64,000 nt of DNA from Seriola aureovittata. Its lineage: Eukaryota > Chordata > Actinopteri > Carangiformes > Carangidae. The translations under genes were made by a program, and so were the position numbers. Where the stretch lies: the NCBI RefSeq assembly GCF_021018895.1, contig NC_079368.1, positions 930,001 to 994,000 of the forward strand, in the 5' to 3' direction. Below, piece after piece: positions 33,341 through 45,778 of the stretch. How positions within the stretch are numbered: the first letter of the stretch is position 1; every line of letters begins with the position of its first letter. The notes under the pieces are model-generated. The model saw nothing but the letters and a program-made list of their open reading frames with translations, made no database searches and was not told where the DNA came from.

Positions 33341-35040
33341 GCCATAATATGTTTTTTTTTGTCATTTGGTATCACTGGTCAGCAGGTGTCACTGTTTAAT
33401 TTCTTCTAACCTTTTAGACTGAAACTAAGTTTTTAGTTTTGTGAAACACTACAGACCAGTCAAACATATCTTTGTAAAACCAGCTTCAAAGTTTCATGCA
33501 CAACTTTCTTGATAAATCATACTTTCCTGTAAATGTTTGTAGACTCCGAGCTTCATCTGGGTTTATTTTATTTCCTTCTTTATTTTCTCTGGCAACTAGA
33601 CTAGTGAACCACTCAGATCTTTTCCTACAAACAAGTTGAAATGCTTTCCTTTCCTATATTCCTGGTCGGTCTTGGGTTGACGTGGCCTGTAGTCCACCAG
33701 TGTCTGTATTGACCGACCATCTTGCTCTGAGTTGCTGTTGTTGACACACATGTTGGGGTTCTGGTGGGACACTGAGGCAGGTAGTGGTCTGTAGCCGGGT
33801 CAGTGTGCTGTGGCCCCACAGTGCAGCCGGCTTATCCTCACTGCTGCCCACACTAATCCCAGCAGACAGGAAGCAGTTGTTTGCTCCCGCCGGGTCAGCA
33901 GCGGTTTTGGCTGATGACCCAGCTCTATCAGGCCGAGAGGCCGAGGGGGCGGAGTGAACATCACACCTCCTTACCCCACCCCCCCATCTCTTCCTTTCCA
34001 AAGGCCACTGCAGCTCCTCTGGGCTTTTGTTGCATGATGGGATATATTCAGCTGCTCCATTTGGCTGGTTTGGAGGAATGCTGCGGGTGCGCCCCCTCCC
34101 ATTGGTTGGTCAGTGAAGCGAGGAGGGATATCAAAGCTCTGTCGGGGGGGGGGGGGCTGAGAGGGTCATGTCTCATTGGGCAGAGCAGGGGTGCACTGAG
34201 CCTGTCACATGGCTGATGGCTGATTTAGCACTCCACTGGAGAGGTGAGGCCTTATAGGCCACCTCTCCCTTCCCACCACACAGACCCACAGACGCACACA
34301 CACACACATTTCATTGACAGATAACCCTTACTGCTCACCATCTCTACAGTGTTTTAACAACCTTGAACATCAATGTGCTCTCTCTGCAGTCCAGCCATCT
34401 CTTTAGCCAAGCCTCGGCTGAAGCACCTGTATTGATTCCTGCTCCAGCCAATTCAGCTGCAGCCTTTCATGGGCCTCTGTAACTGACTGTCTTTGTTCAT
34501 GTTTCTCTAACATGTTCATTTTTTTTCTCCACCATTTTTGTCATGTGCACTCATTTCCTGCACTCACCAGAGCTCTCTCTCCCCACCTCCTGCCCAATCC
34601 CTCCCTCCTTTCCCTCCCCACCTACACTCACACACTCTTCACATTTTGTCCATTTTAGTTATATTGTGATGGAAAATCCATGCCATTCACTTTGTTGTTG
34701 TTATTTGCAGCAGCTCGTGTGTTGTTTGACATCTCCACATATAAAAGACACCTAGGTAAAATGTTCTTTCCAACTTTCAAGACTCACTCACACATCGATA
34801 AATAAAACACATCTTGCAAATGTGCACAGTTTCACAGGGTCCAGTCGAAAAGCATCAGCTGTCCCTGTTTCAATAATATTGCCCTATAGTGCATAAAACA
34901 TGCTCCTTGTTGTCTCTCTTAACCAGCTAATGTGTATTGATCTGTGCTCATAGATGGCGACTGGATAAAAAAACATCTTGTAATCTGTCCTGTAATCTAA
35001 CAACTGAAATGAAGGGGCACGATATCATCTGGAATTATTT
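33341..35040. other. Non-coding DNA
   Basis: No gene was recognised. A 13-G run begins at about 34,144. Positions 33,860-34,240 are GC-rich, and ORFs of 111-115 codons overlap there on opposite strands without a domain. 'ggctgatggctgatttag' near 34,210 and the following C/T-rich stretch are ordinary. Confidence 0.4.
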
Positions 35041-35190
35041 AGCTAAACTGTAACTTAAGGCTAAAATTAGAAACTAGCTAACATTAGTCAGCTAAACTGT
35101 AACGTAATAGAAAAGTTAGAAACTACCTAACTTTAGATAATTAAACTGTAACTTTGCTAAAGTTAGAAATTAGCTAGTATTAGTGTTCAT
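35041..35190. repeat. Degenerate 50-bp tandem repeat, three copies
   Basis: 'taaactgtaac' occurs at about 35,044, 35,093 and 35,142. Each is followed by 'gttagaaactagctaac'-like sequence. Period 49-50 bp, with substitutions between units. Confidence 0.8.
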
Positions 35191-36189
35191 CCATGGATAC
35201 TTGACACAGTCTAAATCAGAAACTCTGAATAAGAAAGTAAAGTGTATTAAACAAGCTATATAGTTGGCTACTCCTACTTATATTTACCTGCAATGTTTCA
35301 ATTTGTTTGTGTGATGCGCAGGAGCAGAGAATAAAGGACATGAGTCACTAATGGTGGTGAGGCAGGCAGACAGACGTGCAGATAACGTCAAGATTAAGAA
35401 ATGGTATGGTCCACTTTAGGGATGTCTGAAGTCATAGTAGCTACAAGATCCACGCATGAATATAGGAAATACTGTGTATTGTAATATTACAATTACAGGT
35501 AAATAGGATAAATGTTTCAACCCCCTGAATTGTTGTTTTTTACCTCTTTTCGGGAGGTCTAAATTTTAATCTGGGGGGGTCCCAACACCCCACCACCACC
35601 ACCATAATTCGAACTCTATTGCTTTTGTGGAAAGCTGTAAAGAACTACAATGACCTCAAAGATTTGAATTTGTTCTGGTCCAGCAGTGTCTCTTCCTCAT
35701 TGTTTGTGTTTCTACTGTTTTTCCCTCCATTGTGTCTCATGTTTGTGCTCTGATTGTCTTCCTCTCTCTGTTTGTGTGTACCTGTCTGGACATGACACCC
35801 ACTTCCCCCCCCTGCTGACTCATCTGCACACCAGCTCATCAACTCACCAACTCCCAAGAGGCCTGCAGTATTTCAACCCTGGTCCCTCGTTCCACTCTTA
35901 GCCAGATCATTCTGTTCTCTCTCGCCCAGTCCTGGTTTGTCAGACACCTGAACTCCTGCATTTCTCGCTCCTCTCACCCAACCAGCTTCAAAGATATTTT
36001 AGTTTGAACTTCAATTTCGCCTCTCTCTCAATTATAACGTTAAGGTTGGCATAACGGCCTGCCCGTGATATGGACCCTATAGACTAAGACCAGGAAACCA
36101 CCAGCTTGCAAAGGGCTATCCAGCTCCACCGAGCTCCGACAATAACCACGTCATAGTGACATGAATCTCACACTTTACTGCTTACTTTT
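35191..36189. other. Non-coding DNA
   Basis: No gene was recognised. A block at 35,880-36,180 may belong to the leader of the Gypsy-like fragment that follows, but this is unproven. Confidence 0.4.
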
Positions 36190-36745
36190 GCACCCGCCCA
36201 GAAGCTTCCTCCAGCCCTGCTGACCAGTCTAAGGTATGTTATGTTATGGGACTGTTACAGTGAAGGGTTCTTGCTTGGGCAGAAGCAGTGTAATGCAAGT
36301 TTAGACTATTCGGACTATTTCCTGTGATGAGTTTGTTTCCATGATGAAAGTTGTGTTCGATCATCCTGATCATTATGGAAATGGTGTCAGATTATTCTGG
36401 GGATTTCTGGACATCAGCAGCGTATTCACAGTGGAATGACGAGGTGTGACAGAGGGTGTTTGTGAACGGTTTAAATGAACAGTTAAAGAATGAATTGACT
36501 TCTCATGACAATCCCACTAACCTGGATTCTCGTCTCTTTAGCCATTACAATAGTCAGTCACCTGAATGAATGGTGCCGGGAGAGGACTAGACATTCACAG
36601 CCTCCACCAACTTCTTGTGCAGAATGCAGCCATTTTCAGTTTTTTTTTTCAGTCATCTCGCCACTTGTAGCTTTAGTTGATTCCGGGACAGAAGAGATTT
36701 CCAGGTCTGGTATCTCAACTCCCAAAAATCACTGGTTTTAGGCCA
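36190..36745 (+). pseudogene. Decayed Gypsy Gag-protease fragment, second element
   Basis: Split over several frames, the fragment shows Gag-like blocks in the order usual for fish Gypsy elements. These are a region around MMKVVFDHP (about 36,340), LNEQLKNELTSHD (about 36,470), then AITIVSHLNEWCRER (about 36,540). A protease-like ALVDSGTEE lies near 36,680. Between them the sequence is degraded and no LTR was found. It is a different Gypsy lineage from the element at 16 kb. The protease call rests on one short motif. Confidence 0.6.
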
Positions 36746-36934
36746 TCCCTGGTTAAAACTATGCAACCCTCATATTGATTGGAATTGGTGGTTGGAGACC
36801 ACGCCAATAGTGTTTACTATGGTGACCATATCGGTTTGATGTTTTGTTGTTCTAATTAATAAAACAGCTGAGTCTGATTTATTTTGCATGTCATTTGTTT
36901 ATTTGGTAATAAACCAAAGTATTGGATGAATTCA

Positions 36935-37145
36935 AATTTTGACCTGATGATAGCATTAGATCAGAGGTCAGAGGATCACCAAAGTTCACAAGGACCATGA
37001 ATGTCTGAACCATCCATCAGCTGCAAAGACATCAACCTGAGCCATAATTGTCAACCTGCAGATGGCGCTGGAGGAAAACTCGGGGGAATCACCCAACTCA
37101 TTAGGATTCATTGTCTGGAGATCATGAGTATGTGGACAAACTTTT
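36935..37145 (+). repeat. Dispersed repeat E, fragment 1
   Basis: Contains 'tttgacctgatgatagcat', 'ggtcagaggatcaccaaag' and 'gatggcgctggaggaaaac'. The order is that of a common fish repeat recalled from memory. The internal half-repeat (two 'gatcacc' and 'atgaatgtctg'-like blocks) is typical of it. Confidence 0.65.
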
Positions 37146-37834
37146 ATTTGTTTATTTAAGAAATAATATTAATAAAAAATCTCTACTTTAGTAAATAAAA
37201 CTTAGATATTCACACAGTTTGTGATGATTGGCAGGTTGTTTCTTCATGCACACTCGATTTGGCATTTAAAATTCAATTAAGCTGGTTTATTTGAGGGGTT
37301 TAGTGAGGCCAGGTCATTTTGACCCTGAGGACAAGGGAAGTACCCAGAATGCTAAGACTACACAAGGGTTAAACATCAGAATCTTTGAAGGGTCATTTAC
37401 AATGATGTCGAGTAGATAAAATACCAGTTTAAAAATCAATTAAAACAAGTACAAAAGTATGAACTCCAGGGACATGGCGCATCAGCCAGTCATTAGTCCT
37501 GGTCTAATGTTGGCCAGTGGACCAAAGTAACATGGATGTAATATGGACATTGTAAATAAACAAATATGCATCACGCCTCTCACAGAGAGAAAGGGCCACC
37601 CAACATTTTCATACAGGATGCAATGTTGAGTGTTATAAGCATCAGTAGAATGAACCTGAGAGCAGAGTGGGCGACAGCTGAAGCTTCAGTTTCAGCTGAC
37701 GCTTGTATAAGACTTGACTAAAAAAGTTTTTCTACAGAGCAACAGGAAGCAGGATTCATTCTTAAAGAAAAATCTTTTACCTTAATTTACTCACCAGATT
37801 TGATACATGATTCTTAAAGGATAACTTTTAATCA

Positions 37835-37965
37835 TTCCATTATTGCAATCAATTCAGTAGCTATTGAGATATTTCAGTCTGGACCACTGTGGTGGCCAAC
37901 CATCAGATTAACATTGGCCTCCATAAAGCCACGCTGCAGGGTCTGGACTTTTACAGTTTGTTGTG
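37835..37965 (+). repeat. Dispersed repeat E, fragment 2
   Basis: 'caattcagtagctattgaga' followed by 'tttcagtctggaccactgtg' and 'gccacgctgcagg' is the 3' part of the same family as 36,935-37,145. Nearly 700 bp separate the two fragments. They may be one element split by other sequence or two separate fragments. Confidence 0.5.
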
Positions 37966-40900
37966 CTGACTGAACGAGTCGAAAGCAGGAGGCCAGTTCA
38001 GAACCTGCTTTCACCTACTGGTGTAGGTGCCCGGCTTCATAATTTAGAGTTGGGCTTTAGCTTCCATTGGGTCTTTAAGGTGATTACTTAAACCTTTTTT
38101 TATCCACATTAAGCTCATAACTAGCATAAGCACAACTGAAATGGACATGCCTAATATTTTGTGCATTAAATCAATTCATCTGAGTATGTACAAGTCATTC
38201 ATTTCATATCTACATTTGGGCCAGAATAGTATTAGACTGAACTGGATACAAAAAGCATAACTGTGCCTTGCCTATACTCATAGCACAGAGCTCTACAGTA
38301 GACCAATAGGACAGCTATTTTTCCACTGCTGTAGCTACAATACATACCTCTTGATCCATCCTCTACTATGCTGCATATGTTTTGAGTTTGGCATCTGAGT
38401 CTGGGCTGTCTAAGAAAAAAACGAGACCATTCAGAGATAAGAGAACACTCCTCTATCTCTCTGTCAACATGCGAGTCTAAAGTGAAGCTGAGTGGTAGCT
38501 GGGATTCCTGTCTGGTATCCTGTCTGACATGAAAGGCTGCTCGCTGGGACTGAGGAAGGAGCTCAGAGAGAATTATTCCCGCCGGACCCTCCAGCAGATG
38601 GAACAAGAACACCTTGAAGGATGGGAGTGTCGCTGAGCCCGAGTGCTCGCTTTCTCCCCCGCAGATGAAACGTAACGCAAGGCTGTCTCAAATCTCCAGC
38701 AATCTGTGGATGTGAGCGACGCAGAGAGAGCACCTGGCTCTTCAAGGGAAGCAGCCATTTGAGATGTGACAGAACGCCTTGTCAGATAGAATCACTGTAA
38801 TGGAGAGATAATCCCACAGTCATCACTCAGAAAGGCATGTCTGCAGGGCATCTTGGAGGAATAGCCAGATATGTTTTGCAACATTTTAGATGGTAAACGA
38901 CACTGAAGTCGCTGTATTTATCACAGGCTGAAATCAAAACTAAGTGGTAGTGGGAGGAATTTGGATTAAAAAAACGACCAGTTTGAATTTTGGTTGATGT
39001 AATAAGAGATTCAGAAGCTCTAAATGTAGATCAATAAGCCATGCTGGGTTGAGTCTCTTGGTTGGAGTATAGTCCCTGAGTAGAACAGGATTGGTCCTTG
39101 TAGGCTTGTCAGATGACAGAGACAAGCCAGACAGGAGTGTTTGCAGCCTCTGCTGTGTATGCTGAGATGTGCCTTTCGTCTCTTGTCACTCAAAAGCCCT
39201 TGGAAGAGTTTTGCTGCTCAGCCACCTTCCTTGACCTGTCACTCAGTCCTCTGACAGCTGGTAGGCTGCCCTCCTCCTCCCCATCCTCCCCCCCTTCTCA
39301 CTCCTTCACCCTCCCGGTCCCTCCCAGTCTCCCTTCTCTATCCCAGCATGCGGATTGGGGGTCTCATTTTCATGTGTCAGGCGCCCCCATCAGTGTGACA
39401 GCTCCCTGTCCTCCTGTCTCATTAGAAACAGCCAGCTTGGTCTGGGAAGCAGCGGGAGAGGCGATTGGCATTCAGCTCTCCCCAACCTGGGAACTGTGAG
39501 ATCAGCTCTGCTAACACCAGTCAACCAGATCATCATCTGGATTGATCCAACATCCACACATACACTGATTCGCACACAGCTGATACATGTACGCACACAT
39601 GTATCATGTACAGTCTTTTTCTCCCTTTACTCTTAAGTTCACTGCACTTTGATTTCATGCAGGAGTTTTTATCATGAATCAAACACAGTTAAAAAATTGA
39701 ATCAATAAATGGTATGGATAAAAACATGCTACTGGCCTGTCCACCTCATTAATGTGGATTCACTGCCTCATATTTAACATTAGTTTTTGACTTATGTGTT
39801 GCATGAAAAAGTTCAGCATGTCTTGTTTGTATCTGTCATTTTGAATGTGTGTGTGATTTTGTTTCAGCGTATTTCCAGCCAACACTCCAGCAGGTCTGCA
39901 CCATCGTATCCCAGTTCTCTCCTCTTAGGGGACAACTATTGATAGAGCGAAACAAAGGTGTTTGCTTTTTAGACCTGCATATCTAATGGCCTTGAAGGAC
40001 AAAAAAAACCCTTAAAAAAACTAAACATCAGACAGCTATGATTTCCACTCCTTTATTGTTTGTCCTTGAGTGTTAATTGTGCAATGTAGAGAGACATCCA
40101 TTAGGCAGGCTCGCGTTTGATGTTTTTTGATGTCAGACCTAGATGTGAGGACGGTGAATAGTTAAATTCTAATTGCTTGAGGAATTTGTATCGTTATAAT
40201 TTGAGGAGGCTTTGTATTCCTCCTTTTTAATGAATGTAGCATGGCCATCTAGGATAAGAAGGAGCAGAGATTTTGTGAGTTTATAATGAACTGTGAAAGG
40301 CATTTGAATATGTATGAGGATGCGAGACCCTAGGCAAGATGTACACAAGCTCCCCTGATGGGTGTGAAGTTGATCATATCATTTCCTTCCAAAGAGCAAT
40401 CCTCATTTGGTGCAGAGTTTAATCCAGGGCTCACTGTAACGTGGCACAGCTTTGTAAGAAGTGGAGCACAAGGAAGAGTTGAAGAGGGGAAGTGCGTTTG
40501 ATTTCTGTTTTGCTACTTTAAATCAAGAGTTCACAAATCAAGAGTCTCACAATTCATCTAAAAATAAAAAGAATTAAATGGTCACTGTTAAATTAGATAT
40601 GTGAATCCTCTGTTCACTTTTTCCAGCTGTCTTGAGAGGTTTAGCTTATACATGCGGACGCTAACTGCCATTTAATGACTCCACCAAAAGGTTGAATCAT
40701 TGCAGCAAATATGATAACAGAAGCTGCCTTCTCATAGCACCTAAAAAGACAGGTATGATTTTATTTAAAATGTGCTAGCTAAAATGCTTAAAACACAGTT
40801 GATGTTTGTTGACACTCTACTGCCATTAAAGTTGGTACTTTAGCCTAGCTAAAAATTTAAAATCTGCTATTATTTGACAATTAAAAATACTCACAATTAA

Positions 40901-41014
40901 TTCAAACATATAAAAATATAAAGAATCACTTAGGAAACTATTTCTGGGCAGACATTTTTTTGGTTAGCTAACAAGAAATGAAAATTAAAAACATTAAGGC
41001 CTACATGTAGGTTG
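37966..41014. other. Repeat-poor non-coding DNA, candidate conserved elements
   Basis: No gene was recognised. Positions 38,400-38,800 and 40,030-40,480 are repeat-free, complex and rich in TAAT-core words such as 'taaattctaattgcttgagg'. This texture fits conserved developmental enhancers but is not proof. The 126-128-codon ORFs at 38,232-38,612 and 39,113-39,499 have no recognisable domain. Confidence 0.35.
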
Positions 41015-41165
41015 AATATACAGCCCCTTTTACAATGGTCAAAAAACCTTAAGACCCATTAACAATTGCCTTTTGTGGGAAAGGGAACAATCGTCATTCA
41101 CACTTATATGCACTAATTTTGGTGTAAAAAGGAGATGCGGCAGGAATAACACATCTCCTAAACAG
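41015..41165. repeat. Dispersed repeat H, copy 2
   Basis: 'ccccttttacaatggtcaaa' and 'tgggaaagggaacaatcgtc' match the copy at 12,150-12,595. This copy is contiguous. Confidence 0.5.
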
Positions 41166-43889
41166 ATATGTTGGACATAAATGATAAAAGTTGAATGGAA
41201 ATTACATTCTCATGATAGCTTTTTATTTAAAATCGCAAAAGAACTAAAACAGACTCTTGTGCCCCACATAGGGTGACCAACCGTGACCGTTTGTGCACTG
41301 CACGTTCATGCACTTGCACAAGTATGCCCTTATGCACCATAAGCAGTTTCATCAGGATGGGGGACTGTTATTTCGGTCCCTAACACACCTACTGAGTGCA
41401 CTGGGCACCTTACGAAGGAGGGAGTCAGCCTCCTGTAGCTCTTTAGAAAAGACCAACTGTCTCTTCGGTGTGACAGCTAACCGTTAGCGTACTTCTGTCA
41501 GAAAGAGCTGCTAGCACTATAGTGTTTAGGGCACTCGTATATGACTTCTAGGCTAGCAACAGGCTCTACAATGACACACTGATTGATTGACACTCATACA
41601 GAACAATCAGTGTTGAATTCAGATGCATGGTGAACTGGTTATGTTTTTATATTGAGTTAGGTAAAAATGAGTTGGGCAGAACATAAGAAATATCTGAAAA
41701 CAATCATAACAATTTATTAAATTGTGTTTTAATTTATTTGAAAACCAGGACATCTTAGTATTTCACAAATGTTTGTCAGGACTCGGGACACAAAGCTTGA
41801 AACTGTGACAGTCCAGGACAAACCAGGACGTCTGGTCAGTAACAAGTGGAGTAAAGGTGTTGGGCTCTCTTGTGTAGGGTTAGCACCATGTTAAGCTTGA
41901 CAGCTATGTTTAGGATTGGGTTATGGTTCAGGTTAGGTTATGGTTATGGTTTGGGCTGTGGGGGAATGAGGTTTAATGAGGTTTAGGTTAGTCAGAGAAT
42001 AGTCTCAATTATAACACAAATACAGTCTGTGTATGTGTGTGTGTGTGTGAGCACACTTCTTAGGACACCACTTGATCTCTGTCTCTTCATCTGTAACACC
42101 TTATGCCGCCACCCTGACCTGACTTGTGAGTGCTCTAAGTGATGACCCTTCAACCGGGAACATTTCAATTTCAACCTGTGATGGCTCCCCAGAGAATGAT
42201 TTGAATGTTAAGTGCACCCTCCAATCCAGGCGCCGTTTGAAAATGTAATCAGAGCACTATCATCTCCCCAGCAGAGAGAGGACTCGCTTGACTCTGTGCA
42301 GCAGGCGTTGGCGCTGGCCTCATTTCCCCTGCCAGCAGGTGTCCTCTCTGGATATAATAGGCTTTACATGTGTAATTAACACATGGCACCGCTGCCTGCG
42401 CTGGCCACAGCCTCAGCCCTGCTCCTGTCACCATGACTTTCTTTCTCTTTATTTTTCTCGATTTATTTCTCCACCCTTTCCTCTTCCTCTTCATTATGAA
42501 GCATAATGGCTCCTCGGCCAACTCACGCTGTGGTGAAAGTGAATGCAGAAGACAAAGACAACACCTAGATGAAGAAAGCCAAGCGCTTGGTAATGCAGAG
42601 ATGGATTGGTGGAGTATAGGAAGGTTCCGCGGAGTGGAAGGACACGGATGGAGTTAACAGCTTGCTGTGTGGGCTGGCTAATACCTTAAAACCCCCCTCT
42701 CATGAAATCTGTAATTACCAGGGCTCCGTTAATCAAGAATGAAACAGAAGAAAAGCAGTGGGCTAATTGGGGCCGACGTGCTCTGTAATTAGAGTAATAG
42801 TCACACATTGGGATTTTATGAATGAATGACTTTGCCAGCTTTTGTTACAGGGCTTCATTACATTGGACAGAGCCACCAGCGCTATTTGCATGCATGTACA
42901 TAAAGGAGACAATATGTTACTGGTCATTTTTTTGTCCAAACAGCAGATTTTATCTCCAGGCCCCCTGACTAGGCCAGTGTTAATTATGTCTGTGGCCAAA
43001 GATTGGGGGAAGGGGGGTCCAATTATTTTTCTCTACTTCTCTCTTTTGCCCCAAACCTTTATTCACCCATGTACTGCGAGCTGTTGGGGCAAGGATGTGG
43101 ATTTCTGTTTGTGGAGCTTCATTTGCAGAGTGTGGAAGGAATTCATCATAAACACAAACTCTGACCTATTTCTGATATGACAACAGCCCCACAATGAGCT
43201 CAGCTGATAAAAAAAATCTGATGATTTTAAGGTTAATTGAAGCTGGTTTGGAGAAAATAAATGCTCTTATAAAATATTCCACATTTTATAAATTGCACGG
43301 GATCATTTTCCATTTTTCATGCCAGAGGGTAGTAATGACTCACTGAAATTATAAGAATAATCCTCAGAAATCTCACAACAAAATAAAAATCTAGTTCTCT
43401 GACCACCTCTGTTTATACCTGGTCTGAATAACCTGACTCAGCAGCAGAACAACAACCCTGCTGTCTTGGTTGCATCCCACTGCCTTCTTGCTCTCCCTAA
43501 GAATACTCTGTATTTTTTGTGTGTGAGTGTGTGTGTCTTTGTAGTTTTGACACGATTAATGTACAAATGGTCAGGTGGACTGAAACAATTCAGACATACA
43601 ACATAACTCCATCCCAGGCCATAATAACTATTTTATTTTTTTATTATAGTATTATATGTATGTATTTATTTTTCTATTTTATTAATATTTTTAACCATTT
43701 TTGCAGTTATTACAGGAGAAAATGGAGGCAATGTATGCCTAGTCATACCAGAAATATTTGAATATTTATATTTAAATTTTATTTTAGGTCAATTAGTTAA
43801 CAGAACATTACAGGAAGGGCAGTAGTTTTCCAGCACTCTCTGTCTCTCTCTCTCTTTTTCTGAAAGAGGGTAAACAAAAATCTCAGTAC
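41166..43889. other. Repeat-poor non-coding DNA, candidate conserved elements
   Basis: No gene was recognised. Positions 42,170-43,190 are complex, free of recognised repeats, and carry words such as 'tgtgtaattaacacatggc' and 'ctctgtaattagagtaatag', which suggest enhancer-like sequence. Positions 41,880-41,970 contain irregular 'ggttatggtt' words. The 112-codon ORF at 42,842-43,180 has no recognisable domain. Confidence 0.35.
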
Positions 43890-44185
43890 CACTTTACAAT
43901 CAGACTACCCTCATAAAGGATTTATAAATGGTTCATAATAAGGTTATTAATTTGCTAAAAGCTCTAGGAACTACTAGGTGGCAGACCCCCTCTGTCTGAT
44001 GGCCATGTCTGGACCATGTATCTGAGACACAAGAACATCAATTATAAACAAGTAATTTTCAAGATCAAGTGAACTACTCATTAAACCTTACTAGTGAGTT
44101 ACTACCATTTACAACTGATAAAAGGAGCCTTATAGTAACTCAATCACTAATAAAAAGATGACAGGTTTTACACTTTACAATAAGG
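43890..44185. repeat. Dispersed AT-rich repeat F, fragment 3
   Basis: Both sides carry 'actttacaat' words (about 43,892 and 44,172). Between them are 'ggatttataaatggttcat' and 'actcattaaacc'. It resembles 25,345-25,625 in wording, with about 100 bp of unrelated sequence in the middle. Confidence 0.45.
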
Positions 44186-45092
44186 CTAGTTTCCTCAAAA
44201 CTGATCTCAGAACAACAGAAGCTGAGTCAATGACAGCTTGACAAGCACATTTTAGCTATAGCTAATCACATGTGAAAAAAGAGCCCAGGATTATCCTCAA
44301 TGTGCAGATATCCAAAATATGCTGCCCTCCCTCTTCCACTTGACAAGGCCCAGCTTTTGTCAACAGGACACGGTCACACCCACGAAAATAACTGAAACTT
44401 ATAGAAACAACCAACCCCTCCTCCAAACTGAACAACCGTACAGGTCGTTTTTGCAGCCCTCTGATACGACCAATAGGAGTGTCTCCTGAACTAGTACCCC
44501 TGCAGCAGCAGGTGTACCTGACCTTGGTTGTCATGGTTAAATAAACATGAGAGCGGTGTACCCACCTTCATCGGCACTGTTACTATAATATTGGCTATGA
44601 TATAGCCGAAAATATAATATGGCTTGGTTAGGTTTAGGAAAATATTGTGATTTGAGTTAAAATAAGTACTCCCTCAACATTAGGGGATCTTTGTTGTCAG
44701 AGTTACCATAATAACAAAGTGGTTACCTTTGTCAAACGGTCATGGATAATAGAAACAGCATAAACAGGAATCAAACACTTCTCTTCTGTGTCATATTCAA
44801 GCATCCACCACAACCTCCTCCTGACATGGACTTTGTCTCTCTTTATACTACATCACCGCACTTTTCCCTCTGCTCCTGTCATAATTACTGTGACCACTAG
44901 ATATCGCCTAGCAACAAAACCTGACTATACAACAGCTGGAAATCAAGCTAGCTTCCACAGGTTATAGCCTATTGTGGCCAAAAGAGGGCAGTAAATTACA
45001 TGATGAATACAAACAGTCATCAGATCCTTTATGGGACAGAACATTGTTCTGAGATCAGACGTAAAGAAGAGATGACATCTTCTTAGATATTG
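44186..45092. other. Non-coding DNA
   Basis: No gene was recognised. The 90-codon minus-strand ORF (44,262-44,534) has no recognisable domain. Confidence 0.45.
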
Positions 45093-45098
45093 TTCTAA

Positions 45099-45581
45099 TT
45101 GCTCCTGGACAGTAAACTGGACTGGTCCCTGAACACGGATGCCATCTACCAGAAGGGGCAGAGCTGGCTGTTTTTCCTCAGGAAGCTCAGGTCCTTTGAT
45201 ATCTGCAGTGAAATGCTGCACATGTTTTATCAGTCAGTGGTGGACAGTGTACTCTTTTGTGCTGCAGTCTGCTGGGGCGGCAGCATGTCAGACATGAACA
45301 CAAGGAGACTGGAGCTGGTCAAAAAGTCTGGGTCTGTGCTTGGCAGGAGTCTGGACTCACTCAGGAGTGTTGTGGAGAGATGCATGCAATGTAAGATGGA
45401 GGCCATCTTGGACAATACCAACCATCCTCTCCACAACATTCTGGCAGGACAGAGAAGCAGCTACAGCTGCAGCAAACATCTCATCTCACTGCGCTGCAGA
45501 ACAGAGAGGTTCAGGAGATCCTTTGTTCCCACTGCCATCAGGCTATACAACACCTCAGCCAAAGGAGGTGGACTAATCTAA
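45099..45581 (+). pseudogene. LINE ORF2 C-terminal fragment
   Basis: The sequence is open for 160 codons without an in-frame ATG at its start. It reads LLDSKLDWSLNTDA, QSWLFFLRKLRSF, MLHMFYQSVVDS and AAVCWGG, and ends with RTERFRRSFVPTAIRLYN. This is the region after the reverse transcriptase active site in fish LINE polyproteins. The endonuclease, RT fingers and palm (YxDD) are missing because the insertion is truncated. The remaining frame is intact to its natural stop, so this copy is probably younger than the LINE at 58.5 kb. Confidence 0.88.
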
Positions 45582-45686
45582 TTGTTCATTTGTCATTAAC
45601 TGTTTTTATTATTATTATTATTATAATGACCAATGAGCTAATGGACACATGAATTTCCCCTAGGGAATAAATAAAGTATGTTTCTT

Positions 45687-45778
<92 letters not shown>
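45687..45778. repeat. (TCTA)23 microsatellite
   Basis: About 23 perfect tetranucleotide units (92 bp) directly follow the LINE 3' UTR. It is probably an expanded LINE tail. Confidence 0.98.

Larger units (their letters stand above)
45093..45778 (+). mobile_element. 5'-truncated LINE with microsatellite tail
   Basis: The unit comprises the C-terminal end of a LINE ORF2 (to 45,581), a roughly 100-bp 3' UTR ending 'gaatttcccctagggaataa' and 'ataaagtatg', and a (TCTA)n tail. The UTR wording is characteristic of a large fish non-LTR group, probably L2/Rex-type; the clade is recalled, not tested. Truncation at the 5' side is the normal result of incomplete reverse transcription. Confidence 0.88.

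Noticed and set aside
41880..41970. Interstitial telomere repeat suggested by 'ggttatggttatggtt' and 'taggttatgg' words
   Set aside because: No (TTAGGG)n tandem units; the words are irregular and only resemble telomere sequence.
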